Origin: G963665085 sp963665085
Lineage (GTDB): Bacteria > Bacteroidota > Bacteroidia > Bacteroidales > JAAAOM01
Assembly: GCA_963665085.2 (NCBI GenBank)
Contig: CAXXXS010000001.1
Span: 310,001 to 374,000 of the forward strand
Length of the DNA stretch: 64,000 bases
Reading direction: 5' to 3'
Position numbers and translations under genes: made by a program. Under the pieces are notes generated by a model. It was not told the DNA's origin and did no database searches. It saw nothing but the letters and a program-made list of their open reading frames with translations. Below are positions 55,855-64,000 of this stretch, in pieces (the first letter of the stretch is position 1; every line of letters begins with the position of its first letter).

Positions 55855-55974
55855 ATAAAAAGCAAAATAGAAGTTGAAAATACTTTTAAAGCAGGTGCTG
55901 ACATTGTTGTTGTTGGCAACGCCATTGAAAAAAATGTAGAGCTTTTAATGGATTTTGGATCGGTGGCGAGGTGA
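55855..55974 (+). pseudogene. 3'-terminal fragment of pcrB (right copy)
   Basis: The last 39 codons of pcrB, including a stop (TGA instead of TAA), with no upstream part of the gene. Compared with 50055-50172, four substitutions, one non-silent (Thr to Ile). Nearly all changes being silent suggests that both copies were once under selection in full genes. It lies 7 bp from the convergent flippase stop, as a real pcrB end would, so this may be the original gene end. Confidence 0.85.
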
Positions 55975-55981
55975 AAAGCTA

Positions 55982-57427
55982 TCACTTCTCAAAAAATATA
56001 GCCTTCACATTCCCCAAGTTAACAACCTTAAGTGCTAAGGCACATATAATACCTGTAAGGGGGAATAACAAAAATGGGATAATCCAATTATCTGAAACGC
56101 TCTTAATGTAAAAACCAATAATAAGACTTACCACTAAAGAAACAACAATTTTTGCCAATATTATAAAATCAATCTTTATCTTAAAAATTTTAATAACCGC
56201 TATTAATTGAATTATTGCCATAAAACCATTTGAGACAAAACTGGTAACTGCTGCTCCATAAGCATTAAAATGGGGAATTAAAAGAAGGTTCAAAATAATG
56301 TTTAGGGCTAAAGTAATTCCTGCAAAAAGATTTAATAGCCTGAGGTTATTATTAGCTGTTAACAGGGTACCATTAATATACGCCCACGAACTAAACAACA
56401 AGGTAAAAATAAGAAAACCCAGTATATCAGAAGAAGAGTGACTGTCAACATTATAAAAAAGAACAATAATCTCTTTTCGAAACAATACCACATCAACTGT
56501 CAGAAGAATTATTGGTAATAGTAATAAGATGGATGCAATGCGGTATATAAGATAAATAGACTCCCTTTTTTTTATCATCCGTGAAAACATAGGAAGTAAA
56601 ATTACAGAAAAAAGGTACCCGTATTGTGCCATTCCATCTACTAACCTAAAAGATTGGGCATATATTCCTGCTTGTTCTTTCCCTATTGGGTGTGGTAAAA
56701 TCCGTTCAATAATAAAAGAATCAAACCATTTATAAGAAGACATTAAAAATACAAGTGTTGCAAACGGAAGGCTTTTCCTTAGAATTACACCAAAATATTT
56801 TATATCAAAATGCAAATGGAATTTATCTATTTTCTGTAACACGATAAAGAGTGCAGTAAAAAAAGCTACCAGGTATGAAATGGTCTGTGCAATAACAAAA
56901 TGATAAATAGTAAATTCTGTTCCAAACACATTTCCCCAAAGCATCAAAACACAAAGAATGATAAGGATTACCCTGTCCATAATAGACAATACACTATCTG
57001 TTTTAAACAGGTGAAGCGCGCTTATATTCGAACGTAGATATAGAACAAAAGACGTTATAAACTGATTAAGCGCAAGAATGAACAATAATTTAATCTGCGT
57101 TGATGAATAACCTGTAATTAACGACAATAAAAAAATTAATAACAGGTATACAAATCCTAATGTTAGTTTTATCACAAAAATACGACTGAAATACCCTTGA
57201 AGCAGGTTGAAATTTTGTGCTATATTTTTGCTATTAAAATTTGTAAGACCAAGATCCAGAATTGTATTAAAAATAAATGAAAAACCGAAAAGTGAAAAAT
57301 AGAAACCATAATCAACATTACCTAAACGGTTTTGCACCGCTGGTTCTATGCCAAATATATAGATAGGTTTTATTAGAAAATTTAATAAAAGTAAAAGAGA
57401 AATACTTGTTAAAAATTGCTTTTTCAA
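55982..57427 (-). CDS. Oligosaccharide flippase family protein (Wzx-like)
   Basis: About 481 residues, with 12-14 membrane segments. A TTG at 57427 preceded by GAGGGA is preferred as start (LKKQFLTSISLLLLL), since the longer frame adds a Cys-rich tail overlapping the previous gene. Moves lipid-linked sugars across the inner membrane for O-antigen or capsule. The neighbouring genes on the same strand are an outer-membrane protein and a peptidase rather than a sugar cluster. Confidence 0.8.
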   Translation of the reverse strand: MKKQFLTSISLLLLLNFLIKPIYIFGIEPAVQNRLGNVDYGFYFSLFGFSFIFNTILDLGLTNFNSKNIAQNFNLLQGYFSRIFVIKLTLGFVYLLLIFLLSLITGYSSTQIKLLFILALNQFITSFVLYLRSNISALHLFKTDSVLSIMDRVILIILCVLMLWGNVFGTEFTIYHFVIAQTISYLVAFFTALFIVLQKIDKFHLHFDIKYFGVILRKSLPFATLVFLMSSYKWFDSFIIERILPHPIGKEQAGIYAQSFRLVDGMAQYGYLFSVILLPMFSRMIKKRESIYLIYRIASILLLLPIILLTVDVVLFRKEIIVLFYNVDSHSSSDILGFLIFTLLFSSWAYINGTLLTANNNLRLLNLFAGITLALNIILNLLLIPHFNAYGAAVTSFVSNGFMAIIQLIAVIKIFKIKIDFIILAKIVVSLVVSLIIGFYIKSVSDNWIIPFLLFPLTGIICALALKVVNLGNVKAIFFEK

Positions 57428-57453
57428 TCCCTCATTTTTAATTGGGGCGCAAG

Positions 57454-58158
57454 TTAAAAAACACTTAGCTGTATTCCAACAGACCAATCAGGAAGTTTTG
57501 GATATTCGAATTTTTCTTTTAGAAGATTCGATAACCTATATTCCGCAACAACACCTAACTTGTTATATCCCAGCCTTGTTCTTACACCATAAACAAAAGG
57601 CTCAAAATACGTTAATCCTTTTTGCCTTATTATTCTTTTTTCAGAGTTGTACTCACTGTCAAATATTTCATCTTTATAAATATGTGTTGGAGCTAAAACA
57701 GATGACACATACCCGCCTACATCAAAATAAAGCCCCAGCATATTCCCTGCTCTTCCAATGATTATTCGCTGGTAGAGTTCTAATGAAAAATTTGTTGTTT
57801 CTAATATTTCTTTTTTATGCTGAACTGTATTCGGCAATTGCTTTTGACTATCTTGTTTCAGGTTGAAATTATAAAAGAGGAGATTGGCATCTACGCCTAA
57901 TGAATAAATGTGGGTTAATTTATATTTATAGCGATAGCCCATTCCATATGAAGCTGACTTCAGCATATTTATTTCTGCACCTTCATAATCAACAGGAAAC
58001 ATCGAATACTGAAAATAAATATGGCTGAATGTTTTCTTATTTGGTCCTTTTTCTGTCGTAAATAAATTATCATCAACTGTTTTCTCGAAAATCTTTTTCT
58101 GGGCAGAACAAATTATTGTATTCAGGCAGAATAAAATTAAGATAGATATTTTTCTCAT
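57454..58158 (-). CDS. Outer-membrane protein of unknown function
   Basis: 234 residues. Signal peptide ending ICSAQ, then beta-rich sequence with many Tyr and a hydrophobic last strand (VGIQLSVF) typical of barrel proteins. It follows the peptidase gene by 3 bp, so is co-transcribed with it. No family recognised. Confidence 0.6.
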   Translation of the reverse strand: MRKISILILFCLNTIICSAQKKIFEKTVDDNLFTTEKGPNKKTFSHIYFQYSMFPVDYEGAEINMLKSASYGMGYRYKYKLTHIYSLGVDANLLFYNFNLKQDSQKQLPNTVQHKKEILETTNFSLELYQRIIIGRAGNMLGLYFDVGGYVSSVLAPTHIYKDEIFDSEYNSEKRIIRQKGLTYFEPFVYGVRTRLGYNKLGVVAEYRLSNLLKEKFEYPKLPDWSVGIQLSVF

Positions 58159-58161
58159 ACA

Positions 58162-59724
58162 TTAAAAATAGTAAGTTTCTGTGAAACCTTTGTAATGTAC
58201 TGTTAATGATTCGCCCGGTTTATAGTCTGATATTTTTATTTCAAGGGCTTTTTTATTTTCGGGAATAGAAATTGCATAATTTGTAAGAAATCCTTCAGAA
58301 TCCTTAAAGTTGTAAAAGACTCGGCTAGTATCATCTGTTTCATCCTCCTCAACAACAACTGTTAAAATATTATTTATCTTTTTAAAAGTAAAAGTGGGAG
58401 TTATACTATCTTTTCCATAAACAAAATAAGCAGCATCAGGAACTCCATATCCATGGGCATAATCATAATAAGGATATAGATTACCTGATTTTTCAATTTC
58501 TTCAAATAGTTCCATATTTGTTAGTTCTGGTCTTGTTTGCCATGCACAGGCTGCAAATCCGGCAACCAATGGAGTAGAGAAAGATGTTCCAAAAACATGC
58601 TTCATCCCGGTACGACCAGCCGCGATGGTTTCCCCAAAAGCAGTAACATTAGGTTTTAATCTTTTATCTGCTGTAGGCCCATACGAACTAAAAGACACAT
58701 GGTACCCGGTTCTTGGACTAATAGCACCTACGGACAAAACACTGTCTGCATCAGCTGGCACACACATTACCTGCCATTTTTTATCCCCATCGTTTCCCAT
58801 TGCATTAACAACTAAAATTCCTTTTGATGCAGCAATGTTAGCAGCACGTGTAATTAAACTGGTTTTTCCATCCATGTTATATTCAAAATAGCGGTGGTAA
58901 GTATACCCTAAAGAACTGCTAATAATATCAGCTCCATTTCTATCTGCCCACTCTGCAGCTGCAAGCCAATATTCTTCTTCCTTATAAGTTTCAAAAGGCA
59001 TTTCTGTCCGAGCTAAAAGAAATTCAGAATTGGTTGCCAGTCCAATATTTTTATCGCCTAATTTACCACCAACACAAGACAACACCATGGTTCCATGAAG
59101 CATTCCTGTATTCACATCTTCTTTGTTCCGAATAAAATCATACGTATCAATAATTCTATTGCTATCTCTTAAATGTTTGAAAACCGGACTTGTATTTACA
59201 GCAGGAAATCCTCCATCAAAAATTGCAATCCTTACTCCTTTCCCATCAATGTTATTATCAATAAAAACTTCTCCATTCATATGTGAAATTTGTTCCTGGA
59301 GTAACTCAACACTTTCTTCTGTAAGTTCTATATTGTATTTTTTCTTGATTACCTCTGTAACATTCGAAGTAGTTTGCATTTGTTTTACTTCTTTAACAAA
59401 ATCAAACTTCTGTATTTTTTTAATTTGCTCATCGGTAGCAATAACTGCTAGCGCATTTAACCACCTGCTCGCTTCCCCTGTTTTAATAACTTCTTTAGAT
59501 ATTGAGGAAATGTATTTCTCATTGACAGGAAAATCTGAATAACTTACCAATGTAATATCATTCTTAACCCTTCGCTCTATTGATTTTTGGGAATAATAAT
59601 CAAATGGATTGAAATTGTTTAAATCTTTATCTTTAAAAACTACCCAGTAGTTATTTTGAGCACTAACATCAATTCCTTGAAGAACCAGATAAATAATTAA
59701 TATATAACGAAATACCCCTCTCAT
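58162..59724 (-). CDS. S8-family (subtilisin-like) serine peptidase
   Basis: 520 residues. Signal peptide ending DVSAQ, a pro-region (about 25-150), and the catalytic triad Asp170 (IAIFDGG), His210 (LHGTMV) and Ser381 (GTSFSTP), with Asn311 as oxyanion residue. The C-terminal ~75 residues form a small beta domain that does not look like a type-A Type IX secretion signal. Secreted protease; could be a target or source of proteins countered by the serpin at 8562, but that is speculation. Confidence 0.92.
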   Translation of the reverse strand: MRGVFRYILIIYLVLQGIDVSAQNNYWVVFKDKDLNNFNPFDYYSQKSIERRVKNDITLVSYSDFPVNEKYISSISKEVIKTGEASRWLNALAVIATDEQIKKIQKFDFVKEVKQMQTTSNVTEVIKKKYNIELTEESVELLQEQISHMNGEVFIDNNIDGKGVRIAIFDGGFPAVNTSPVFKHLRDSNRIIDTYDFIRNKEDVNTGMLHGTMVLSCVGGKLGDKNIGLATNSEFLLARTEMPFETYKEEEYWLAAAEWADRNGADIISSSLGYTYHRYFEYNMDGKTSLITRAANIAASKGILVVNAMGNDGDKKWQVMCVPADADSVLSVGAISPRTGYHVSFSSYGPTADKRLKPNVTAFGETIAAGRTGMKHVFGTSFSTPLVAGFAACAWQTRPELTNMELFEEIEKSGNLYPYYDYAHGYGVPDAAYFVYGKDSITPTFTFKKINNILTVVVEEDETDDTSRVFYNFKDSEGFLTNYAISIPENKKALEIKISDYKPGESLTVHYKGFTETYYF

Positions 59725-59920
59725 ATTTATTTTAACACAGAAAAATCTTACCCGTCATATTAATACGCACTTCATATTCTTTTTGTTCGTCAACTAATAA
59801 TTATCTTTCATCATAATAAAACAACATTCCCTACTATTATGCGTTAAATTTAATAACACGTTTCAAATAGAATTAATTTTTTACAGGTTTTCATAATAGG
59901 GTTTAGTTAAATGGCAATTC

Positions 59921-59952
59921 GAAAAAGGGGGTGACCAAACACCTCCTTTTTC
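59921..59952 (-). terminator. Terminator of the pseudo-phosphatase transcript
   Basis: GAAAAAGGGGGTG (59921-59933), loop of 6, CACCTCCTTTTTC (59940-59952), a 13-bp stem with one G-T pair. It lies in the 320-bp gap 59725-60047, which otherwise shows no gene. Confidence 0.7.
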
Positions 59953-60047
59953 ATTTTAGAAAATTTCTAAAAACACATTACCCAAAGATATCACAAAATT
60001 TTAACCCGCTCATTTTCAAAAGAAAATTCCAGCGTAAAAAAATACCG

Positions 60048-61691
60048 CTATTCAACTAACTCAATAATTGGGGACCCAATTGCTGCTCCCGGAAACGAAA
60101 TATCAAGTAACGATGATAATGTCGGGGCAATATCAATTATCTCTACTTGTCTGTTTATTTTTTGTCTTTTTATTTTCCATCCATACCAAATCATCGGGAC
60201 ATGCGTATCATATTTGTATGATGAATTTGTCCCTGTTGAATTATCAGATTTTTCAACCCACCCTGGTTTTAAATTTAATATGACATCGCCTGAATATTTT
60301 TGGTTATAGCCATTCTGAATTTTTTCTAATATTCCATCTGTAAAATTTCTTGTATGCAACGTATTTGCCGTTACCGTATTAGCTACTCCTTCAAACTGAA
60401 TTAAAAACTGGGCCACACGGCTCTGAAAATCTTCTAGCTTAATATTTGAATCCTCAATAAGCTGACGATTCAGATAAATCTGATGCGAATGATAAAACTT
60501 CACCCAATCTCCTTCTCCATAAATGGCATTTAAATAACTTTTCAGCAACGTTATCGCACTGTATTGATTAAAATATCCCCCCGGAATTTTTGAATCTTGC
60601 AAAAAAGAAGGAGTATAAGAAACTCCACTTGTTGATGTTAGAACGACTAATACGTTTTCTTTTCCAATATTATCGTCAAGGAAAGAAAGAAAATGCGCAA
60701 GTTCTTTATCTAATCTCAGGTAGGTATCCTGAATCTCCTGCGATGTAGGTCCAAATTTACTTCCAATATTTTGAGTGGCAGAAAAATTCAATCCCAGATA
60801 ATCCGTATACTCATCTTTTCCTAGTTCTTCGTTGACGATCAAAGCAATTGCAAAATCCTTAGTGAAATTGTTCCCAAAAGGCACATACTTAAGCAATTCA
60901 TATTGCCTGTTATTATTGTACTTTTTCCTCATCTTTTCTAAGTCGTAAGGAAAAGTTGCATTATCACGAAAACCAGTTTCGAATTTATCATTCTCTGCCC
61001 AGCTCTCTGCATTTTCTGCCTGTGGTTTCAAAGGTTCCCACAATCTTGTAAGATAGGTTTCTGACAATTTCTTTGCGTTAAATTCCAATGTCCAATCTGG
61101 TAATGAATCCATATAAAAAGAGCTGGAAACCCAATCCCCATTGTCGACATCAAACCAGAAAGCTGCATTTGCCGTATGTCCAACCGATAATACAGACTCG
61201 TTGGGTTCAAGGGACACTCCAAATACTTTAGATTTTTTATAATTCGAAAGCATTAATTCATCAGAGAAAGTAGTAGCCATAAGATTTACCGGAGAATTTT
61301 GTCCGGCCTCATAACTCCCTCCAACAGTTTTATAATTCTGATCTTCTGTACAAAAAACAGTTCGTTCTTCCAGGTTATTATACCATTGATCCCCAACGAT
61401 ACCATGATAACACGGATAAGTTCCTGTGGCTATACTTGCCTGCCCGACGGATGACTGTGTAAATAAATAATTTACTTCTGCATCACGGCAAAGTGTCCCT
61501 TCATTTATCAGTTTTTTAAACCCTCCTTCTTCGAAATCTTTCCAGTAACGGCGGATATAATCATACCGCATCTGATTTATTACAATATTTACAATTAAAG
61601 TTGGTTTCTCTGATGGTATCTTTTTACTAGTCTGCGCTTTACTTGTATAGAAAAATGGCATTAATACCATTAATAAAATAATTCTCCTCAT
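60048..61691 (-). CDS. Alkaline-phosphatase-superfamily protein (PafA-like), predicted inactive
   Basis: 547 residues with signal peptide ending SKAQ. Overall sequence follows the PafA phosphatase along its whole length (TGTYPCYHGIVG, FGPTSQEIQDTYLRLDKELA, DIAPTLSSLLDI). By my recollection of PafA, the metal and substrate residues are changed: Asp38 to Asn39, nucleophile Thr79 to Ser80, Asn100 to Asp101, Lys162 to Glu162, Arg164 to Asn164, Asp305 to Gln307, His309 to Ser311, Asp352-His353 to Thr354-Ser355. Only His497 (PafA His486) remains. Hence a structural or binding role is more likely than catalysis. 60 bp downstream of lnt on the same strand. Confidence 0.85.
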   Translation of the reverse strand: MRRIILLMVLMPFFYTSKAQTSKKIPSEKPTLIVNIVINQMRYDYIRRYWKDFEEGGFKKLINEGTLCRDAEVNYLFTQSSVGQASIATGTYPCYHGIVGDQWYNNLEERTVFCTEDQNYKTVGGSYEAGQNSPVNLMATTFSDELMLSNYKKSKVFGVSLEPNESVLSVGHTANAAFWFDVDNGDWVSSSFYMDSLPDWTLEFNAKKLSETYLTRLWEPLKPQAENAESWAENDKFETGFRDNATFPYDLEKMRKKYNNNRQYELLKYVPFGNNFTKDFAIALIVNEELGKDEYTDYLGLNFSATQNIGSKFGPTSQEIQDTYLRLDKELAHFLSFLDDNIGKENVLVVLTSTSGVSYTPSFLQDSKIPGGYFNQYSAITLLKSYLNAIYGEGDWVKFYHSHQIYLNRQLIEDSNIKLEDFQSRVAQFLIQFEGVANTVTANTLHTRNFTDGILEKIQNGYNQKYSGDVILNLKPGWVEKSDNSTGTNSSYKYDTHVPMIWYGWKIKRQKINRQVEIIDIAPTLSSLLDISFPGAAIGSPIIELVE

Positions 61692-61751
61692 CCAATCAAA
61701 TACTTTTTTAAATAAAAATAATGTTGCAATTTCTGTAAAGATATAAAATGG

Positions 61752-63359
61752 CTATTTTTTCCTCTGCATAATAGATTGAGAAATAAAATACAAAACGCAT
61801 AACAAAGAAAAAAATCGTGCAATACGTGCCAGATAATCTCCATGTTTTGTGTAAAATGTAAGTTCCCGGTTTGCATTCAGATTTTGCTTGATAGCCCCTC
61901 TCTCCCACCAATCCAATTGCTGAAGAATTTCACCTCTCTGGTTTATAAACGAAGATATACCAGTATTTGCCGAACGGGCAATACTTCGCCTGTTTTCAAT
62001 AGCCCTTATTTGTGAGTAGGAATTATGATGTTTATGTCCGGGAGTATCTCCCCACCAACCATCATTTGTTATTACAAAAATAAAATCAGAGCCTTTTTTA
62101 ACATAATTTGTTACATACTCACCAAAAACAGACTCCCAACAAATTACGGGAGAGATTGATGTTCCATCATTAGGAGAAATTAAATTCGCTCTTTCTTTTT
62201 GTGTACCATGGCTCCTGAAAGTTCCTCCCAGCTTGAGTGTTAAATTCTCTAAAAAGCCCAAATATCTTTGATAAGGCATCTTCTCAACACCCGTTACAAG
62301 TTGCGATTTATGATATATCTGAACGCTATCCGTTTGATCAAGTTGAATAGCTGAATTAAATGTATCGTAATAAAACTCTCCATTTCTATAAGGACGGGCA
62401 GTCTCCGTTTCTTTAGTTTCATATCGCTTTCGGGACCAGATCCCAAGTACATATTTCATTTTTGGATACTGATCAACAAATTGCTTTAAATATTTTAATT
62501 CCCTGGAATTCATAATTTGATTTAGCCAAATATTGCTATAAAGCACAGTTTCCGGCGCTACAACATAATCTGTATTTTCTGTTGCCAATGAATCGGCGAG
62601 AGTAATAAGCATCATAGTAACATCCATGGGATCTACGGCAACAAATTTCTCATAAGGATCTATATTTGGCTGAACTACCACAATTTCACGGGGATCTTCT
62701 TTTTCCTCATAGTTATAAAACCGAATAACAGATATTATCATAGGAACAAAAACTACGACTACCGGAATTATAAACTCCCTAATATTCCAATTCTTTTCCC
62801 CTTGATCAAAAAACCACTTTTTTACTATGGTAAATACGGTTGCATTCGACAATAATATCCATAAACTACCTCCTAATGCTCCAGTATGTTCATACCATTG
62901 GATAAGTTTAATATCTTCTGCAAAACCATATCCTAAAGTAAGCCAGGGCCATGTTATTTCAGCGTTGAGATAAAAATGTTCGAAGGTGATCCAATATACA
63001 ATTAACGAGAAAACACCAAAAGACGGTGATGTTTTTCTTTTTGTAAAATGGAAAAGCCAGAAAACAAAAGTAAAAAGCGAAGTATTTATTATAACTGCAA
63101 CAATTAAACCAACAAAAGAGGCATTCTTTAACCACCAGGAAGTAAGTATATTCCAGGTTGCAAAAGCGATTAAAAGATATTTTATATAACCGCCAGCCCT
63201 ATTTTCTTTTCTATTCAGATATAATTGATGTTCAACAATAAGTAGAGGAATAAATCCAACCAATAAAAATAATCCTGTAAAACCAGGGATCCATGCTGTT
63301 GAAAGCAAAATTCCGGATAGAAGAGAATATTGAAGTAATTTTTTATTTTGCATACGCAT
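61752..63359 (-). CDS. lnt: Apolipoprotein N-acyltransferase
   Basis: 535 residues. Six to seven membrane segments in the first ~215 residues, then a nitrilase-like periplasmic domain with triad Glu270 (VAPETV), Lys351 (YHKSQLV) and Cys407 (VICWES). Adds the third acyl chain to lipoproteins, several of which occur in this window. Start at Met1; Met3 (63353) is the alternative. Its ATG overlaps the stop of the upstream transporter (TAATG). Confidence 0.92.
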   Translation of the reverse strand: MRMQNKKLLQYSLLSGILLSTAWIPGFTGLFLLVGFIPLLIVEHQLYLNRKENRAGGYIKYLLIAFATWNILTSWWLKNASFVGLIVAVIINTSLFTFVFWLFHFTKRKTSPSFGVFSLIVYWITFEHFYLNAEITWPWLTLGYGFAEDIKLIQWYEHTGALGGSLWILLSNATVFTIVKKWFFDQGEKNWNIREFIIPVVVVFVPMIISVIRFYNYEEKEDPREIVVVQPNIDPYEKFVAVDPMDVTMMLITLADSLATENTDYVVAPETVLYSNIWLNQIMNSRELKYLKQFVDQYPKMKYVLGIWSRKRYETKETETARPYRNGEFYYDTFNSAIQLDQTDSVQIYHKSQLVTGVEKMPYQRYLGFLENLTLKLGGTFRSHGTQKERANLISPNDGTSISPVICWESVFGEYVTNYVKKGSDFIFVITNDGWWGDTPGHKHHNSYSQIRAIENRRSIARSANTGISSFINQRGEILQQLDWWERGAIKQNLNANRELTFYTKHGDYLARIARFFSLLCVLYFISQSIMQRKK

Positions 63360-64000
63360 TAAATCTTATTAACCAGGTAAACTCCAAACAATATTATGGT
63401 AATAGATAATAGTTGTTGAATTGAAATAATCTCATTATCTAAAATTCCCCAAAGTATAGCGAAGATGGGGATAATATATGTTACCGATGAAGCAAATACC
63501 GAGGTTGTATATTTTATAAGAACATTAAAAATCAATAGTGCAAAAACTGTCCCGAACAAAGCTAATAGGAAGATAAATCCGAGATTCACCAAATCACCAT
63601 CTTTTATGCTAAATCCGGAAAAATCTGAAAATAACAACAAAACGATTGAAACAGGTCCGATAAAGAAAAACGCCAGGGATGTAATCTCAAAGGAAGACAT
63701 ATGGTGTAACTTTGTTTTAATCTCATTCACATTTATCCCATAACATAACGTTGCAATTACAACAGGGACAGCATATATATTAAATCCTTTAAATACCTGA
63801 AATATCTGAACGCCCATAAGTCCCAATGCTCCTATCAACCCAATACCTACACCAACAATATTTAATCGACTAAATTTCTCCTTGTAAATAATCAATCCTA
63901 TGATCAGTGTAAAAAAAGGCGTTAAAGAATTAAGCATACCTGCAAGAGCACTTGATATTTGGGTTTGTGCCGTAGTAAATAACCAGGCAGGTATCATTGT
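63359..64000 (-). CDS. EamA-family (DMT) transporter, 5' end beyond the window
   Basis: At least 212 residues and about seven membrane segments of the usual ten; the start lies past position 64000. The internal repeat LTPFFTLIIGLIIYKEKFS and the late ASSVTYIIPIFAILWG segment are typical of EamA proteins, which export amino acids or metabolites. Overlaps lnt by one base, so the two genes are coupled. Confidence 0.85.
   Translation of the reverse strand, partial: TMIPAWLFTTAQTQISSALAGMLNSLTPFFTLIIGLIIYKEKFSRLNIVGVGIGLIGALGLMGVQIFQVFKGFNIYAVPVVIATLCYGINVNEIKTKLHHMSSFEITSLAFFFIGPVSIVLLLFSDFSGFSIKDGDLVNLGFIFLLALFGTVFALLIFNVLIKYTTSVFASSVTYIIPIFAILWGILDNEIISIQQLLSITIILFGVYLVNKI

Noticed and set aside
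50190..55974. Integrative element with its own recombinase
   Set aside because: No integrase, transposase or replication gene occurs in the block; recombination with a related chromosome fits better.
1..64000. tRNA, rRNA genes or a CRISPR array
   Set aside because: No tRNA T-loop pattern, rRNA stretch or regularly spaced repeat was seen in the gaps.

Overview
The window reads as a low-GC chromosome segment of a Bacteroidota (CFB-group) bacterium. The pointers are ECF-sigma/FecR/TonB-receptor clusters with STN domains, LytS/LytTR two-component pairs, the gldE-gldD gliding genes next to a phosphopantetheinyl transferase, a Bacteroidota-type geranylgeranylglyceryl-phosphate synthase, DUF4249 lipoproteins, and promoters resembling TTTG/TTTA-N18-23-TAnnTTTG. 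A ferredoxin, radical-SAM proteins and an 'orange-protein'-like gene set suggest an anaerobe or microaerobe. Genus cannot be fixed from sequence alone.

Layout. 1-626: no gene, a cluster of small hairpins. 0.6-5 kb: outer-membrane protein divergent from a LytS/LytTR pair, then a radical-SAM protein. 5.3-8.5 kb: carboxynorspermidine synthase and decarboxylase (polyamine pathway), followed by a wrecked REP-associated transposase (RAYT) gene with inverted palindromic repeats inside. 8.5-22 kb: serpin lipoprotein, DUF3109 protein, a 55-aa ferredoxin, a second LytS/LytTR pair, an alanine/sodium symporter, two large histidine kinases, DNA polymerase IV and a YbdG-type mechanosensitive channel. 22.4-26.8 kb: TonB receptor, FecR and an ECF sigma gene broken by one in-frame stop. 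27-28.4 kb: aspartate kinase. 28.5-33.5 kb: a nine-gene operon-like cluster (UPF0251 regulator, two NifX-like proteins, DUF5320-like peptide, DUF89 protein, two ferredoxin-containing MinD-type ATPases, peptide deformylase, VOC protein) behind a repeat/palindrome operator candidate. 34-40.6 kb: thioesterase, two ECF sigma factors, FecR, TonB receptor and DUF4249 lipoprotein. 40.6-50.2 kb: housekeeping block (DsbD, RNase G, a bS22-like ribosomal peptide, HU, MutY, SSB, GldE, GldD, PPTase, PcrB). 50.2-55.97 kb: a 5.8-kb block with a TonB receptor and partners, bracketed by two copies of the last ~118 bp of pcrB. 56-64 kb: flippase, outer-membrane protein, S8 peptidase, a PafA-like pseudo-phosphatase, Lnt and a partial EamA transporter.

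The most unusual items are: (1) an alkaline-phosphatase-superfamily protein whose metal and nucleophile residues are almost all replaced; (2) the 5.8-kb block flanked by pcrB 3' ends, which looks like acquisition of a receptor operon by recombination in pcrB; (3) the orange-protein-like cluster under a UPF0251 regulator with an embedded peptide deformylase and DUF89 protein; (4) the nonsense-interrupted sigma factor beside intact FecR and receptor genes; (5) three families of dispersed palindromes, one nested in the dead RAYT gene. Family names come from motif recognition by eye; no database search was run.
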